Assembly: GCA_041660815.1 (NCBI GenBank)
Contig: JBAZVN010000005.1
Span: 124,001-188,000 of the forward strand
Origin: PALSA-1006 sp041660815
Lineage (GTDB): Bacteria > Pseudomonadota > Gammaproteobacteria > Burkholderiales > Gallionellaceae
Reading direction: 5' to 3'
DNA: 64,000 nt
Every line of letters begins with the position of its first letter. Positions within the stretch are counted from its first letter, which is position 1. Of this stretch, positions 43,613 to 52,660 are shown piece after piece. The position numbers were made by a program, and so were the translations under genes. The notes under the pieces were generated by a model. The model worked only from the letters and a program-made list of their open reading frames with translations. It did not search any database and had not been told where the DNA came from.

Positions 43613-46042
43613 TTACACATCCAGATTCTTCACCCCAAGCGCATTCTGCTCGATAAACGCACGGCGTGGTTCAACCACATCGCCCATCAATGTGGTGAAG
43701 ATATCATCGGCAGCAATGGCGTCTTCAATGCGTACGCGCAGCAAAATGCGGTTCTTCACATCCATGGTGGTTTCCCATAGCTGGTCGGGATTCATCTCAC
43801 CCAGACCTTTGTAGCGCTGAGTGCTGACGCCGCGTTTGGCTTCTTCCAGCAACCATTCGACGCCCTGTTTGAAGCTGCTCACAGCGCGTCTTTGTTCGCC
43901 GCGCACCACATAGGCAGTCGGGGTGATCAGGCCTTCCAGCGCTTGGGCTGTCTGGCGGATTTGCACGTAGTCGCCGCTTTGCAGGAAGTCTTTATCCAGA
44001 TAGCTCAGCGAATAATTGCCGTGGTAAATCTTTTCCAAACGCAGACGCAGTTCGCCGTTTTCGTCGGCTTCAACCAGCGCTTTAATCATGCCGCCGCAGG
44101 CAGCTTCGAGCAGTTTTGCGCTATTTTGCGCTTGGGCATCATCGTCCAGCGACAGGGTAGGGAGGATGAGCAGAGCATGGCTGGCCTCGGGCGCAATGAA
44201 GCGTGATAGGCGGTCGATTACGGCTTCCGCGAGGAAATATTGCTTGGCAATTTGCTCCAGCGCTTCGCCCTGAATTGGCGTAGCTTCAAGTGCCGGATAG
44301 ATCATGGCATTGTTCAAAGCCGATTTGAGCATGTAGTTTTTCATCTCATGCTCGTCTTTAAGATAACGTTCGTCTTTGCCTTGCTTGATCTTGTACAGCG
44401 GCGGCTGGGCAATGTAGATGTGGCCGCGCTCGACCAATTCCGGCATCTGGCGGTAGAAGAAAGTAAGCAGCAGGGTGCGGATGTGCGCACCGTCCACGTC
44501 CGCGTCGGTCATGATGATGATGCGGTGGTAGCGCAATTTGTCGGCGTTATATTCTTCTTTGCCGATGCCGGTGCCCAGCACGGTAATAAGAATGGCGATT
44601 TCCTGCGAGGCAATCAATTTCTCAAAACGGGCTTTTTCCACGTTCAGAATCTTACCTTTGAGCGGCAAGATCGCCTGGAATTTGCGGTCGCGTCCCTGCT
44701 TGGCGGAGCCTCCGGCGGAGTCACCCTCGACCAGATACAGTTCGGAAAGGGCAGGGTCTTTTTCCTGACAGTCAGCCAACTTACCCGGCAAACCGATGCC
44801 GTCCAGAATACCTTTGCGGCGTGTCAATTCGCGCGCTTTGCGTGCCGCGTCGCGGGCTCGGGCGGCATCGATAATTTTGTTGCAAATGATTTTGGCGTCG
44901 ATCGGATTTTCTTGTAAATAATCGGATAATTTTTGTCCGACAATTTCTTGAACAGCGGGTTGTACTTCACTGGAAACCAGTTTGTCTTTGGTCTGTGAAG
45001 AAAATTTTGGTTCCGGTACTTTAACCGATAACACGCAGGTCAATCCTTCGCGCATGTCATCACCGGCGGTATCCACTTTGGCTTTTTTAGCCAACTCATG
45101 TTCTTCAATATACTTATTGATAACACGCGTCATAGCCATACGCAACCCGGTTAAATGTGTGCCACCGTCGCGTTGCGGAATATTATTGGTAAAGCATTGC
45201 ACGACTTCCGAATAGCTATCGTTCCATTGCATTGCAACATCCACAATAACGCCATCTTTGTCCCCGGTAGCACTAAATGGCTTGGGATGCAAAACGCTTT
45301 TACTTTTGTTCATGTACTCGACAAAACCGCGTACCCCGCCGGAATAGGCAAAATTTTCACTTTTTCCACTACGCTGATCGATTAATTCAATTTTTACCCC
45401 GTTATTTAAAAAGGATAATTCACGTAATCGTTTAGCTAAAATGTCGTAGTGAAATTCAACGTTACCAAATATTTCTTTGTCGGCTAGAAAATGTACTTCC
45501 GTGCCACGCTTATGACTTTCGCCTAAAAATTTAACGGGTGAAACTTCTACACCATTTTGAATTTCTGTTAACCGGTCTTTAACAAAGCCGCGTTCAAATT
45601 CAATTCCAAATTTTTTACCGTCACGATAGGTTGTTAGCTTTAACCATTCAGACAATCCATTTACACAACTAACGCCCACGCCGTGTAATCCGCCGGAAAC
45701 TTTATAACTGTTTTGGTTAAATTTTCCGCCCGCGTGTAAAACTGTTAACACGATTTCAGCTGCCGATCTTTTAGGTTCGTGTTTATCATCAAACTTGATA
45801 CCGATCGGAATACCCCGGCCGTTATCCGCGACAGAAATTGAATTATCGCCATGAATAATCACTTTAATATCGTCGCAATGTCCCGCCAATGATTCATCGA
45901 TTGCATTGTCGACGACTTCAAAAACCATGTGATGTAATCCTGTACCGTCAGAAGTATCGCCAATATACATTCCGGGACGTTTACGTACCGCTTCTAAACC
46001 TTCGAGTTGTTGAATACTTGATTCGTCGTAGTTATCGCTCAT
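43613..46042 (-). CDS. gyrB: DNA gyrase subunit B
   Basis: 809 residues, of the longer gamma/betaproteobacterial type. GHKL ATPase (EVVDNAIDESLAGHCDDI, DNGRGIPIG, HAGGKFNQ), transducer domain, TOPRIM (YLVEGDSAGGSAKQGRD, DADVDGAHI) and C-terminal QRYKGLGEMN. With GyrA, encoded elsewhere, it introduces negative supercoils. It follows dnaN directly with a 58-base spacer that holds a parS site; recF, which separates the two genes in many bacteria, is absent. Confidence 0.97.
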   Translation of the reverse strand: MSDNYDESSIQQLEGLEAVRKRPGMYIGDTSDGTGLHHMVFEVVDNAIDESLAGHCDDIKVIIHGDNSISVADNGRGIPIGIKFDDKHEPKRSAAEIVLTVLHAGGKFNQNSYKVSGGLHGVGVSCVNGLSEWLKLTTYRDGKKFGIEFERGFVKDRLTEIQNGVEVSPVKFLGESHKRGTEVHFLADKEIFGNVEFHYDILAKRLRELSFLNNGVKIELIDQRSGKSENFAYSGGVRGFVEYMNKSKSVLHPKPFSATGDKDGVIVDVAMQWNDSYSEVVQCFTNNIPQRDGGTHLTGLRMAMTRVINKYIEEHELAKKAKVDTAGDDMREGLTCVLSVKVPEPKFSSQTKDKLVSSEVQPAVQEIVGQKLSDYLQENPIDAKIICNKIIDAARARDAARKARELTRRKGILDGIGLPGKLADCQEKDPALSELYLVEGDSAGGSAKQGRDRKFQAILPLKGKILNVEKARFEKLIASQEIAILITVLGTGIGKEEYNADKLRYHRIIIMTDADVDGAHIRTLLLTFFYRQMPELVERGHIYIAQPPLYKIKQGKDERYLKDEHEMKNYMLKSALNNAMIYPALEATPIQGEALEQIAKQYFLAEAVIDRLSRFIAPEASHALLILPTLSLDDDAQAQNSAKLLEAACGGMIKALVEADENGELRLRLEKIYHGNYSLSYLDKDFLQSGDYVQIRQTAQALEGLITPTAYVVRGEQRRAVSSFKQGVEWLLEEAKRGVSTQRYKGLGEMNPDQLWETTMDVKNRILLRVRIEDAIAADDIFTTLMGDVVEPRRAFIEQNALGVKNLDV

Positions 46043-46062
46043 TGCTTATTTCCAAATTAATT

Positions 46063-46078
46063 GTTTCACGTGAAACAT
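46063..46078. promoter_or_regulatory. parS centromere site 1
   Basis: TGTTTCACGTGAAACA is an exact 16-base palindrome identical to the conserved ParB-binding parS sequence. It lies between dnaN and gyrB, about 9 kb from parA/parB, and should be loaded by the ParB encoded at 55976-56824. Confidence 0.95.
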
Positions 46079-46100
46079 CACTTAATTTAATCGGGTTAAA

Positions 46101-47204
46101 TTAAATTCTCATCGGCATGACAACATATTTAAATTCATCATCTCCGCTTACTGTAATTAATATGCTGCTATTGGGATCGCCGAATGAAAACGTAATATTT
46201 TGTGTCGGTGTATTCACTAATCCATCAATTAGATAATTTACATTAAAGCCGATATCGAGAGCCTGCCCCTGATAATCATTCTCAATATCTTCTTGTGCTT
46301 CTTCTTGTTCGCTATTGTTGCTTATTATCCTTAGATTTTTTTCAGTCAGGACAAAACGCACTCCCCTGAATTTCTCATTGGATAAAATCGCCGCTCTCTG
46401 CAAAGCTTGCAACACAGTAATCCGATCCAATACCAGATGGTTTGTATAGGTTGGAATGACTCTTTCATAATCAGGAAATTTTCCATCGATTACTTTTGAA
46501 GTTAAAACTACATCTGAAAAAGAAAAACGAACTTGCTTTTCTGCCAGCTCAAAACTGATTTCTTCGTCTGAATCCGATAATAATTTGGATAATTCATTAA
46601 CTGTTTTTCTGGACAAAATGACTTCATGTTTTGAATATTCTTTATCTAACTTGGAGCTGACAAACGCCAAACGATGACCATCGGTTGCAATTAATCGAAT
46701 TTGTTGTCCTTCAATAACCAGCAAAACCCCGTTTAAATAATATCGAATATCCTGTTGTGCCATTGCATATTGAACAAGACCGAGTAATTTTTTTAACAGA
46801 TTTTGTTTTATTGTAATTTGAGTCGCATTATCCAACTGATTCAAAACAACTGGATAATCCTGCGCGGGTAATGTCTGCAGACTAAATTTACTTTTATTGG
46901 CCTTAACAACCAGTTTATTTTCCAGTAAATCCAAAGAAACTTTACTTCCGTCCGGAAGTACCCGGAGAATTTCCTGCAATTTTTTTGCCGATACAGTGAT
47001 AGCTTGATTCGTATCATTATGCTCAATCGTTTGTTTACTGGAAATTTGAATTTCCATATCTGTGGCACTAAACCGAATATCTGAAGTGTTTTTTTCAATT
47101 AATACATTGGATAAAATGGGTAGAGGTTGTTTCCTTTCAACAATACCAACTACGGTTTGCAAAGGTTTAAGTAGTAAATCTCTATCTATCTTTTCAATAA
47201 ACAT
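46101..47204 (-). CDS. dnaN: DNA polymerase III beta clamp
   Basis: 367 residues from ATG 47204, preceded by AAGGA; the frame opens at 47225. Three clamp domains by length; N-terminal MFIEKIDRDLLLKPLQ and the C-terminal YVVMPMRI, close to the family's usual MPMRL ending, are visible. The dimeric sliding clamp tethers polymerase III to DNA. Between dnaA (194-base spacer) and gyrB. Confidence 0.97.
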   Translation of the reverse strand: MFIEKIDRDLLLKPLQTVVGIVERKQPLPILSNVLIEKNTSDIRFSATDMEIQISSKQTIEHNDTNQAITVSAKKLQEILRVLPDGSKVSLDLLENKLVVKANKSKFSLQTLPAQDYPVVLNQLDNATQITIKQNLLKKLLGLVQYAMAQQDIRYYLNGVLLVIEGQQIRLIATDGHRLAFVSSKLDKEYSKHEVILSRKTVNELSKLLSDSDEEISFELAEKQVRFSFSDVVLTSKVIDGKFPDYERVIPTYTNHLVLDRITVLQALQRAAILSNEKFRGVRFVLTEKNLRIISNNSEQEEAQEDIENDYQGQALDIGFNVNYLIDGLVNTPTQNITFSFGDPNSSILITVSGDDEFKYVVMPMRI

Positions 47205-47398
47205 TTTATATATCCTTAATAACAATAATAATGCAGGTTAAAATTGCGTATAACTTTTATTTTATATTAAATACAGTATGTTACAAATATTATTGGGTGT
47301 GAATTAACATCATCAGAGCATGTGGATAAATTGTGTATCAATTTTCTAAATTCATTTTTTTGTGGATTTGTTAACAAATAATCAATACGTATCTGAAG
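47205..47398. other. Probable oriC (dnaA-dnaN spacer)
   Basis: 194 bases, very A/T-rich, especially 47238-47295, suitable for unwinding. DnaA boxes: TGTGGATAA (47321-47329, an exact complement of TTATCCACA), TGTGTATCA (47332-47340, 8 of 9) and TGTGGATTT (47361-47369, 7 of 9). Gene direction turns over just to the right (dnaA leftward, rpmH rightward), as expected at an origin. Another perfect box lies beyond dnaA at 48794, so the functional origin could instead be there or bipartite. Confidence 0.65.
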
Positions 47399-48739
47399 TT
47401 AATTTCTCAAAGTCTGATTGAGTAAATTAAAATCACTATGAATTGATGTATCGGTATTTCTTAAGCTTTCTATGGTTTTGCAAGCATGCAGAACAGTAGT
47501 GTGATCCCTACCTCCAAATGCGTTACCTATTTCAGGAAGACTCAATTGGGTTAATTCTCTGGCTAAACACATGGCAATTTGTCTTGGCCGCGCAATAATT
47601 CTGGTTCTTTTTTTGGAGAGTAAATCGACAAGCTTAACGCGATAAAAATCAGCAACAGTTTTTTGGATATTCTCTATGGAAACCTGTTTATTTTGGGCAG
47701 CTAGTAAATCTTTTAGAGCTTCCTTAGCTAATTCGATAGTAATAGGTCTTTTATGAAATTTTGCAAAAGCTTCAATTCGATTCAAAGCACCTTCTAATTC
47801 TCTAATATTAGATCTAACGTGTTTCGCGATAAAGAAAGCAACATCTTCACTAATAGGATTTTTAGAAATGACCGATTTTTGCAACAAAATTGCCACGCGC
47901 ATTTCTAAACCTGGTGGTTCAATAGCTACAGTCAAACCGCAACTGAATCGTGAAGTTAAACGCGGTTCAATTCCTGAAATTTCTTTAGGGAAAGTATCGC
48001 AGGTAATAATGACTTGTTTATGCGTATCTATTAGGGAATTTAAGGTATAAAAAAACTCTTGCTGTGTTCCCGGTTTATCGGCAATAAATTGAATATCATC
48101 GATCAGCAATAAATCTAAAGAATTATAATATTGCTTGAATTCATCAAATTGTTTGGTTTGAAAAGCTTTTACAACATCAGATATGTAATTTGTTGCGTGC
48201 ACATAACAAATTTTTGCGTGGCTATTTTCACTTTTAAATTGATTCCCAATAGCTTGAATTAAATGGGTTTTACCTAATCCAACTCCTCCATATATAAATA
48301 GCGGATTGTAGGTAGTACCGGGTGTTTCAGCGACTTGAATAGCTGCGGCATGAGCCAGTTGGTTTGCTTTACCGGTTACAAAATTTTCAAATAATAAAGC
48401 TGGATTTAACCGGTTTGAACTGCGATGAATTTTTTTGGTCGTTTCATTTACGACGGGTTTTATGTCATTAATATTTAACGCGGGAGATAAATTGGTCTTT
48501 TTTCCAATACGTAATTCAATTTCCACGGGACCGGAAAGATGTTTTTGTGCACGGGATAAAATTTCTGGCAAAAAACGTTCCTGAATAACTTTTAAAGTAA
48601 ATCCATTGGGCGTAGTTAAAATTAATTTTTTATCATTTAATTCAAAAATCAAAGGCTTAATCCATGAATTAAATTGTTGGGCTGGTAAATTGTCTTTAAA
48701 ATAATCCAGACAACTGTCCCACAAATTTTGCTTTGACAT
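47399..48739 (-). CDS. dnaA: Replication initiator DnaA
   Basis: 446 residues. N-terminal domain I (WIKPL region), Walker A GGVGLGKTHLIQAIG, Walker B LLLIDDIQFIADK, and domain IV with the DnaA signature GGRDHTTVLHAC that contacts the 9-mer boxes. ATP-DnaA unwinds oriC and loads the helicase. No Shine-Dalgarno is evident before ATG 48739. A perfect DnaA box at 48794-48802, about 55 bases upstream, suggests autoregulation. Confidence 0.98.
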   Translation of the reverse strand: MSKQNLWDSCLDYFKDNLPAQQFNSWIKPLIFELNDKKLILTTPNGFTLKVIQERFLPEILSRAQKHLSGPVEIELRIGKKTNLSPALNINDIKPVVNETTKKIHRSSNRLNPALLFENFVTGKANQLAHAAAIQVAETPGTTYNPLFIYGGVGLGKTHLIQAIGNQFKSENSHAKICYVHATNYISDVVKAFQTKQFDEFKQYYNSLDLLLIDDIQFIADKPGTQQEFFYTLNSLIDTHKQVIITCDTFPKEISGIEPRLTSRFSCGLTVAIEPPGLEMRVAILLQKSVISKNPISEDVAFFIAKHVRSNIRELEGALNRIEAFAKFHKRPITIELAKEALKDLLAAQNKQVSIENIQKTVADFYRVKLVDLLSKKRTRIIARPRQIAMCLARELTQLSLPEIGNAFGGRDHTTVLHACKTIESLRNTDTSIHSDFNLLNQTLRN

Positions 48740-48793
48740 AAAATAATTAAGTGAATAAATGCATTTTAAGCATTCTACAGGGGGATCGAAAAG

Positions 48794-48802
48794 TTATCCA
48801 CA
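48794..48802 (+). promoter_or_regulatory. DnaA box between dnaA and rpmH
   Basis: TTATCCACA, exact consensus. It lies 55 bases upstream of dnaA and just before the -35 of the rpmH promoter, so it may serve origin function, dnaA autoregulation or both. Confidence 0.8.
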
Positions 48803-48815
48803 GTATAAAATAAAC

Positions 48816-48844
48816 TTGACAGATACTGTGTTACATATTGTAAT
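48816..48844 (+). promoter_or_regulatory. Promoter of the rpmH operon
   Basis: TTGACA (48816-48821) and TGTAAT (48839-48844) separated by 17 bases: a perfect -35 and a 5-of-6 -10, the best sigma70 promoter I found in the window. The predicted start is near 48851, about 29 bases before rpmH. Confidence 0.85.
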
Positions 48845-48879
48845 CGCGCGCTTTTCAACAGCACTATTTAGGAATTATT

Positions 48880-49014
48880 ATGAAACGTACATATCAACCA
48901 TCCGTAACCAAAAGAAAACGCACCCATGGATTTTTAGTAAGAATGAAATCCAAAGGTGGTAGGGCCGTTATTGCCGCACGTAGAGCTAAAGGTAGAGCAC
49001 GTTTAGCGGTATAA
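48880..49014 (+). CDS. rpmH: Ribosomal protein L34
   Basis: 44 residues: MKRTYQPSVTKRKRTHGFLV, then RMKSKGGRAVIAARRAKGRA, the complete and highly conserved L34. TAGGA stands upstream of the ATG. A large-subunit ribosomal protein; first gene of the rightward origin cluster, with the strong promoter at 48816-48844. rnpA starts two bases after its stop. Confidence 0.98.
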   Translation: MKRTYQPSVTKRKRTHGFLVRMKSKGGRAVIAARRAKGRARLAV

Positions 49015-49015
49015 G

Positions 49016-49393
49016 GTGACTCATAGTTTTTCTTATATTCAACGGTTACATCAACCCGCAGAATTTCAATCTGTTCTTGATGCTAAAGGATTAGTTAATA
49101 AGTGGTTGGTTATTCACTCGCAAATTAATCATAGAAATTTGGATAGGCTCGGAATAATTGTTAGTAAGCGGGTAGTAGCAAAGGCAGTGTCTAGAAATCG
49201 ATTGAAGCGATTGATTCGTGAGGTTTTTAGACAAAGTCTGACAGTTGAAGCTAATCCCGGATTAGATATTGTCGTTAGAGTAAAACGGAAACTAAGTAAA
49301 GAAGAAACCCCGGAGTTTATTCAAGCGCTAAAAAATTTGCTTTTAAAAGTACGGATGATAAAAAATGACGCGTCTGTTGCTATTAATTATTAA
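49016..49393 (+). CDS. rnpA: Ribonuclease P protein component
   Basis: 125 residues with GTG start two bases after rpmH. The RNR motif VSRNRLKRLIREVFR and LDIVVRVKRK are present. It binds the RNase P RNA and helps process tRNA 5' ends. The last 29 bases overlap yidD. Confidence 0.96.
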   Translation: MTHSFSYIQRLHQPAEFQSVLDAKGLVNKWLVIHSQINHRNLDRLGIIVSKRVVAKAVSRNRLKRLIREVFRQSLTVEANPGLDIVVRVKRKLSKEETPEFIQALKNLLLKVRMIKNDASVAINY

Positions 49394-49574
49394 AAGCTAT
49401 CAATATTTAATTAGTCCGTTATATCCCCCATCCTGCCGGTTTTCCCCAACGTGTTCCCATTATTTTAGTGAAGCCCTTGAAAAATATGGTTTTATTAAAG
49501 GTACATGGTTGGGATTAAAGAGATTACTGCGTTGTAACCCCTGGAATAAGGGTGGTTTTGATCCTGTTCCATAA
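49365..49574 (+). CDS. yidD: Membrane protein insertion efficiency factor YidD
   Basis: 69 residues. Typical ISPLYPPSCRFSPTCSHYFSEAL split over the Cys motif, then KRLLRCNPWNKGGFDPVP. A small membrane-associated protein that aids YidC-dependent insertion. Starts inside the end of rnpA; yidC follows after 28 bases. Confidence 0.96.
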   Translation: MTRLLLLIIKSYQYLISPLYPPSCRFSPTCSHYFSEALEKYGFIKGTWLGLKRLLRCNPWNKGGFDPVP

Positions 49575-49602
49575 TATTTAAGTCGTATAGGTACATACTA
49601 AG

Positions 49603-51240
49603 ATGGATTTCCAGAGACTGTTTTTATTTTTGATTTTTACTTTTTCTGCTGTTTTATTGTGGGACGGCTGGCAAAGATATCAAAATCCAAATCAACAAAA
49701 TACGGTTGCAGTAACTTCACAGAGCCAATCTTCTTTACCGGCGCCAACACCTATTGCAACAGGCGCATTAACTGCCACTAATAGTGTAAAAGTTTCCGAA
49801 CAACCTGTTATCAAACAGGGGAAAATTATTTCGGTACAAACAGATAATTTTTTGGTTGAAATTAATACGATCGGCGGGGATATTCAGCGCGTAGAGTTGT
49901 TGCAACATAAAGATGCCGAAGATAAAACCAAACCTTTTGTCCTGCTTCAACAAAAAGATGATCATACTTATGTGGCACAAACAGGTCTCTTGGGACCGGG
50001 TTTACCGACACATCAAGCCGAATTTACATCTTCTGCGGATAACTATAAATTAGCTGACAACGCTGATTTTTTGTCAGTTAGATTATCTGCAAATGATGCT
50101 ATCACTAAAGTAATTACCTTTCATCGCGGAAGTTATTTGATTGATGTAAGTTACGAAATTGAAAATTCCGGTACAAATCCGATTGAAACTTCAGCTTATT
50201 TTCAATTAGTTAGGGATAACAGTGAGCCGGTAGGTCATTCAATGCTGATACCGACCTATACCGGTCCGGCTATTTATACCGATCAGGAAAAGTTTCAAAA
50301 AATTGAGTTTTCCAGCATAGAGAAAAATAAAACCAGTTATCCAAAAATTGCCGATAACGGCTGGATTGCAATGTTGCAGCATTATTTTGTTTCTGCCTGG
50401 TTACCGGGAGACAAAACGCAACGGGAATACTATAGTAAGTCTTTGGGTAATAATCAATTTTCTGTTGGAGCAATCGTACCTGTCGCAATTATAGCTCCGG
50501 GAGCTAAAGGTGGAATCAGCATGCCGCTGTATGTTGGCCCGGCAAATGCAAATTTGGATGATATTGCGCCAGGTCTAGGCTTAACTGTGGATTACGGTTG
50601 GTTAACAATTTTATCGACGCCTTTATTTTGGTTGCTAACTTTTATTCAAGGTTGGGTGCAAAATTGGGGCTTGGCTATTATCGTGCTGACCATTTTAATT
50701 AAGTTGGTGTTTTTTCCACTATCAGCAGCAAGTTATCGTTCGATGGGTAAAATGCGTGTTGTTGCCCCGAAGCTGGAAAAGATAAAGCAGCAATATAGCG
50801 ATGACCGTGAAAAACTGAATCGCGCCATGATGGATTTATATAAGACCGAAAAAATTAATCCATTGGGCGGATGTTTGCCGGTATTGATTCAAATTCCGGT
50901 TTTTATTGCCTTATATTGGGCAATTTTAGCCAGTGTTGAACTGCGTCACGCGCCTTTTATAGCTTGGATTACCGACTTATCAGTTGCCGACCCTTACTAT
51001 GTTTTGCCGGCAATAATGGGAATCAGTATGTTGATACAAGGACGGTTAAATCCAACGCCACCGGATCCTATACAAGCTAAACTAATGCAATGGATGCCTG
51101 TTGTATTCAGCGTAGTATTTTTCTTTTTCCCCGCCGGATTGGTACTGTATTCAATCGTGAATAACGTACTTTCTATTGCACAACAATGGTACATAACCCA
51201 CAAATTAGAAAATGAGCAAAAGGGTGTTATCAAAGTTTGA
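49603..51240 (+). CDS. yidC: Membrane protein insertase YidC
   Basis: 545 residues. N-terminal membrane anchor (about 5-21), large periplasmic P1 domain (about 50-345), then the conserved membrane core (about 355-535) with YRSMGKMRVVAPKLEKIKQQ, INPLGGCLPVLIQIPVFIALY and a C-terminal basic end. It inserts proteins into the inner membrane with or without SecYEG, including the c subunit of the ATP synthase encoded downstream. Overlaps mnmE by 29 bases. Confidence 0.97.
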   Translation: MDFQRLFLFLIFTFSAVLLWDGWQRYQNPNQQNTVAVTSQSQSSLPAPTPIATGALTATNSVKVSEQPVIKQGKIISVQTDNFLVEINTIGGDIQRVELLQHKDAEDKTKPFVLLQQKDDHTYVAQTGLLGPGLPTHQAEFTSSADNYKLADNADFLSVRLSANDAITKVITFHRGSYLIDVSYEIENSGTNPIETSAYFQLVRDNSEPVGHSMLIPTYTGPAIYTDQEKFQKIEFSSIEKNKTSYPKIADNGWIAMLQHYFVSAWLPGDKTQREYYSKSLGNNQFSVGAIVPVAIIAPGAKGGISMPLYVGPANANLDDIAPGLGLTVDYGWLTILSTPLFWLLTFIQGWVQNWGLAIIVLTILIKLVFFPLSAASYRSMGKMRVVAPKLEKIKQQYSDDREKLNRAMMDLYKTEKINPLGGCLPVLIQIPVFIALYWAILASVELRHAPFIAWITDLSVADPYYVLPAIMGISMLIQGRLNPTPPDPIQAKLMQWMPVVFSVVFFFFPAGLVLYSIVNNVLSIAQQWYITHKLENEQKGVIKV

Positions 51241-52564
51241 CAATATCGCAGCAATTGCAACTGCCCCCGGTCGCGGGGGCATAGGCGTAGTCCGAATTTC
51301 AGGACGAGAATTATCCAAATTTTTTATTTCCTTATTGGGGCAAGAAATTCAGCCCCGTCATGCAAGCTTTACCCCTTTTTTGGATGCTGAAGGATCAGCG
51401 ATTGATCAGGGAATTGCTCTTTATTTTCCCGCACCCAACTCTTATACCGGCGAAGATGTACTTGAACTTCAGGGGCACGGGGGAACTGCGGTACTGAAAT
51501 TATTATTACAGCGCTGTTTGGCATTGGGTGTCCGTTTAGCCCAGCCGGGAGAGTTTACCCAGCGTGCATTTCTGAATAATAAAATTGATCTAATTCAGGC
51601 AGAAAGTATTGCTGACTTAATTAATAGTACGAGTGAGCAAGCGGTACGCAGCGCTAATCGCTCTTTGCAGGGCGAATTTTCAAAAGTTATTCATCAGCTG
51701 GTTGAAAAGCTAATTGAATTGCGCATGTTAGTAGAGTCTGCTTTAGATTTCCCCGAAGAAGAGTTGGACGTTGAAGATGCTTCAAGCAATATCGCAAAGT
51801 TAAAGCATATTCAAACTGAACTGGATCGAATTTTTAAATTAGCCAAGCAGGGCAGTATCTTGCGGGAAGGTGCACATATTGTTTTAGTTGGCGAGCCAAA
51901 TGTTGGAAAGTCAAGTTTGCTGAATAAGCTGTCCGGTGATGATATTGCGTTGGTGAGTGAAATAGCAGGAACAACGCGAGATGCTATTCGGCAAGAAATT
52001 AGCATTGATGGCGTTCCTTTACACATTATCGATACCGCAGGTCTGCGTGAATCAGATGATCTGGTGGAGCAAATGGGCATGGATCGTACCAAGGCAGCCA
52101 TCCAAAAAGCAGACGCAGTGTTATTACTGCTGGATGCACGACAAAAGGATTTTCAATTTGCTTCTTCTTTATTAACAACTCTTCCCGGCAATATCCCCAG
52201 AATTTTTGTAATTAACAAGATAGATTTGGTTGAACAAAACTCACGTGTTGAGATTCAGGACAATCAGGTTTATATATATCTTTCCGTTAAACAGGATGAT
52301 GGTATTGATTTACTGAGAGAAAATATTCTGAAGTTGATCAATTGGCAGGGAGAGTCCGGTGTTTATCTTGCGAGAGAGCGCCATCTGCAGGCCTTATCAA
52401 AAGCGGCAGCTAGTTTGCATAATGCCCGCCACGAAGCCCATCGCCCGGAGCTCTTTGCTGAAGAATTACGCTTGTCGCAATTGGCATTAAGCGAAATTAC
52501 CGGTGAGTTTTCCAGTGACGATTTATTGGGAGAAATTTTTAGTCGATTCTGTATTGGTAAATAA
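51212..52564 (+). CDS. mnmE: tRNA modification GTPase MnmE
   Basis: 450 residues. N-terminal folate-binding domain (about 8-125), helical domain, and a GTPase insert with G1 GEPNVGKSSLLNKL, G2 TTRD, G3 DTAGLR and G4 NKID. It ends in CIGK, the invariant C-terminal Cys motif. With MnmG it adds the cmnm5 group to wobble uridines in tRNA; the mnmG gene follows after a parS site. Confidence 0.97.
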   Translation: MSKRVLSKFDNIAAIATAPGRGGIGVVRISGRELSKFFISLLGQEIQPRHASFTPFLDAEGSAIDQGIALYFPAPNSYTGEDVLELQGHGGTAVLKLLLQRCLALGVRLAQPGEFTQRAFLNNKIDLIQAESIADLINSTSEQAVRSANRSLQGEFSKVIHQLVEKLIELRMLVESALDFPEEELDVEDASSNIAKLKHIQTELDRIFKLAKQGSILREGAHIVLVGEPNVGKSSLLNKLSGDDIALVSEIAGTTRDAIRQEISIDGVPLHIIDTAGLRESDDLVEQMGMDRTKAAIQKADAVLLLLDARQKDFQFASSLLTTLPGNIPRIFVINKIDLVEQNSRVEIQDNQVYIYLSVKQDDGIDLLRENILKLINWQGESGVYLARERHLQALSKAAASLHNARHEAHRPELFAEELRLSQLALSEITGEFSSDDLLGEIFSRFCIGK

Positions 52565-52575
52565 AAGCAAGCTGT

Positions 52576-52591
52576 TGTTTCACGTGAAACA
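52576..52591. promoter_or_regulatory. parS centromere site 2
   Basis: TGTTTCACGTGAAACA, identical to site 1 at 46063-46078 and to the parS consensus. It lies between mnmE and mnmG, about 2.6 kb from parA. The two sites flank dnaA and the putative origin. Confidence 0.95.
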
Positions 52592-52660
52592 TTTTCAGCG
52601 TCTTTATTGAAAAGCTATCTTTGAGGTATGATGCGCGCCTTTTTATTGACGCAAGAAAAA

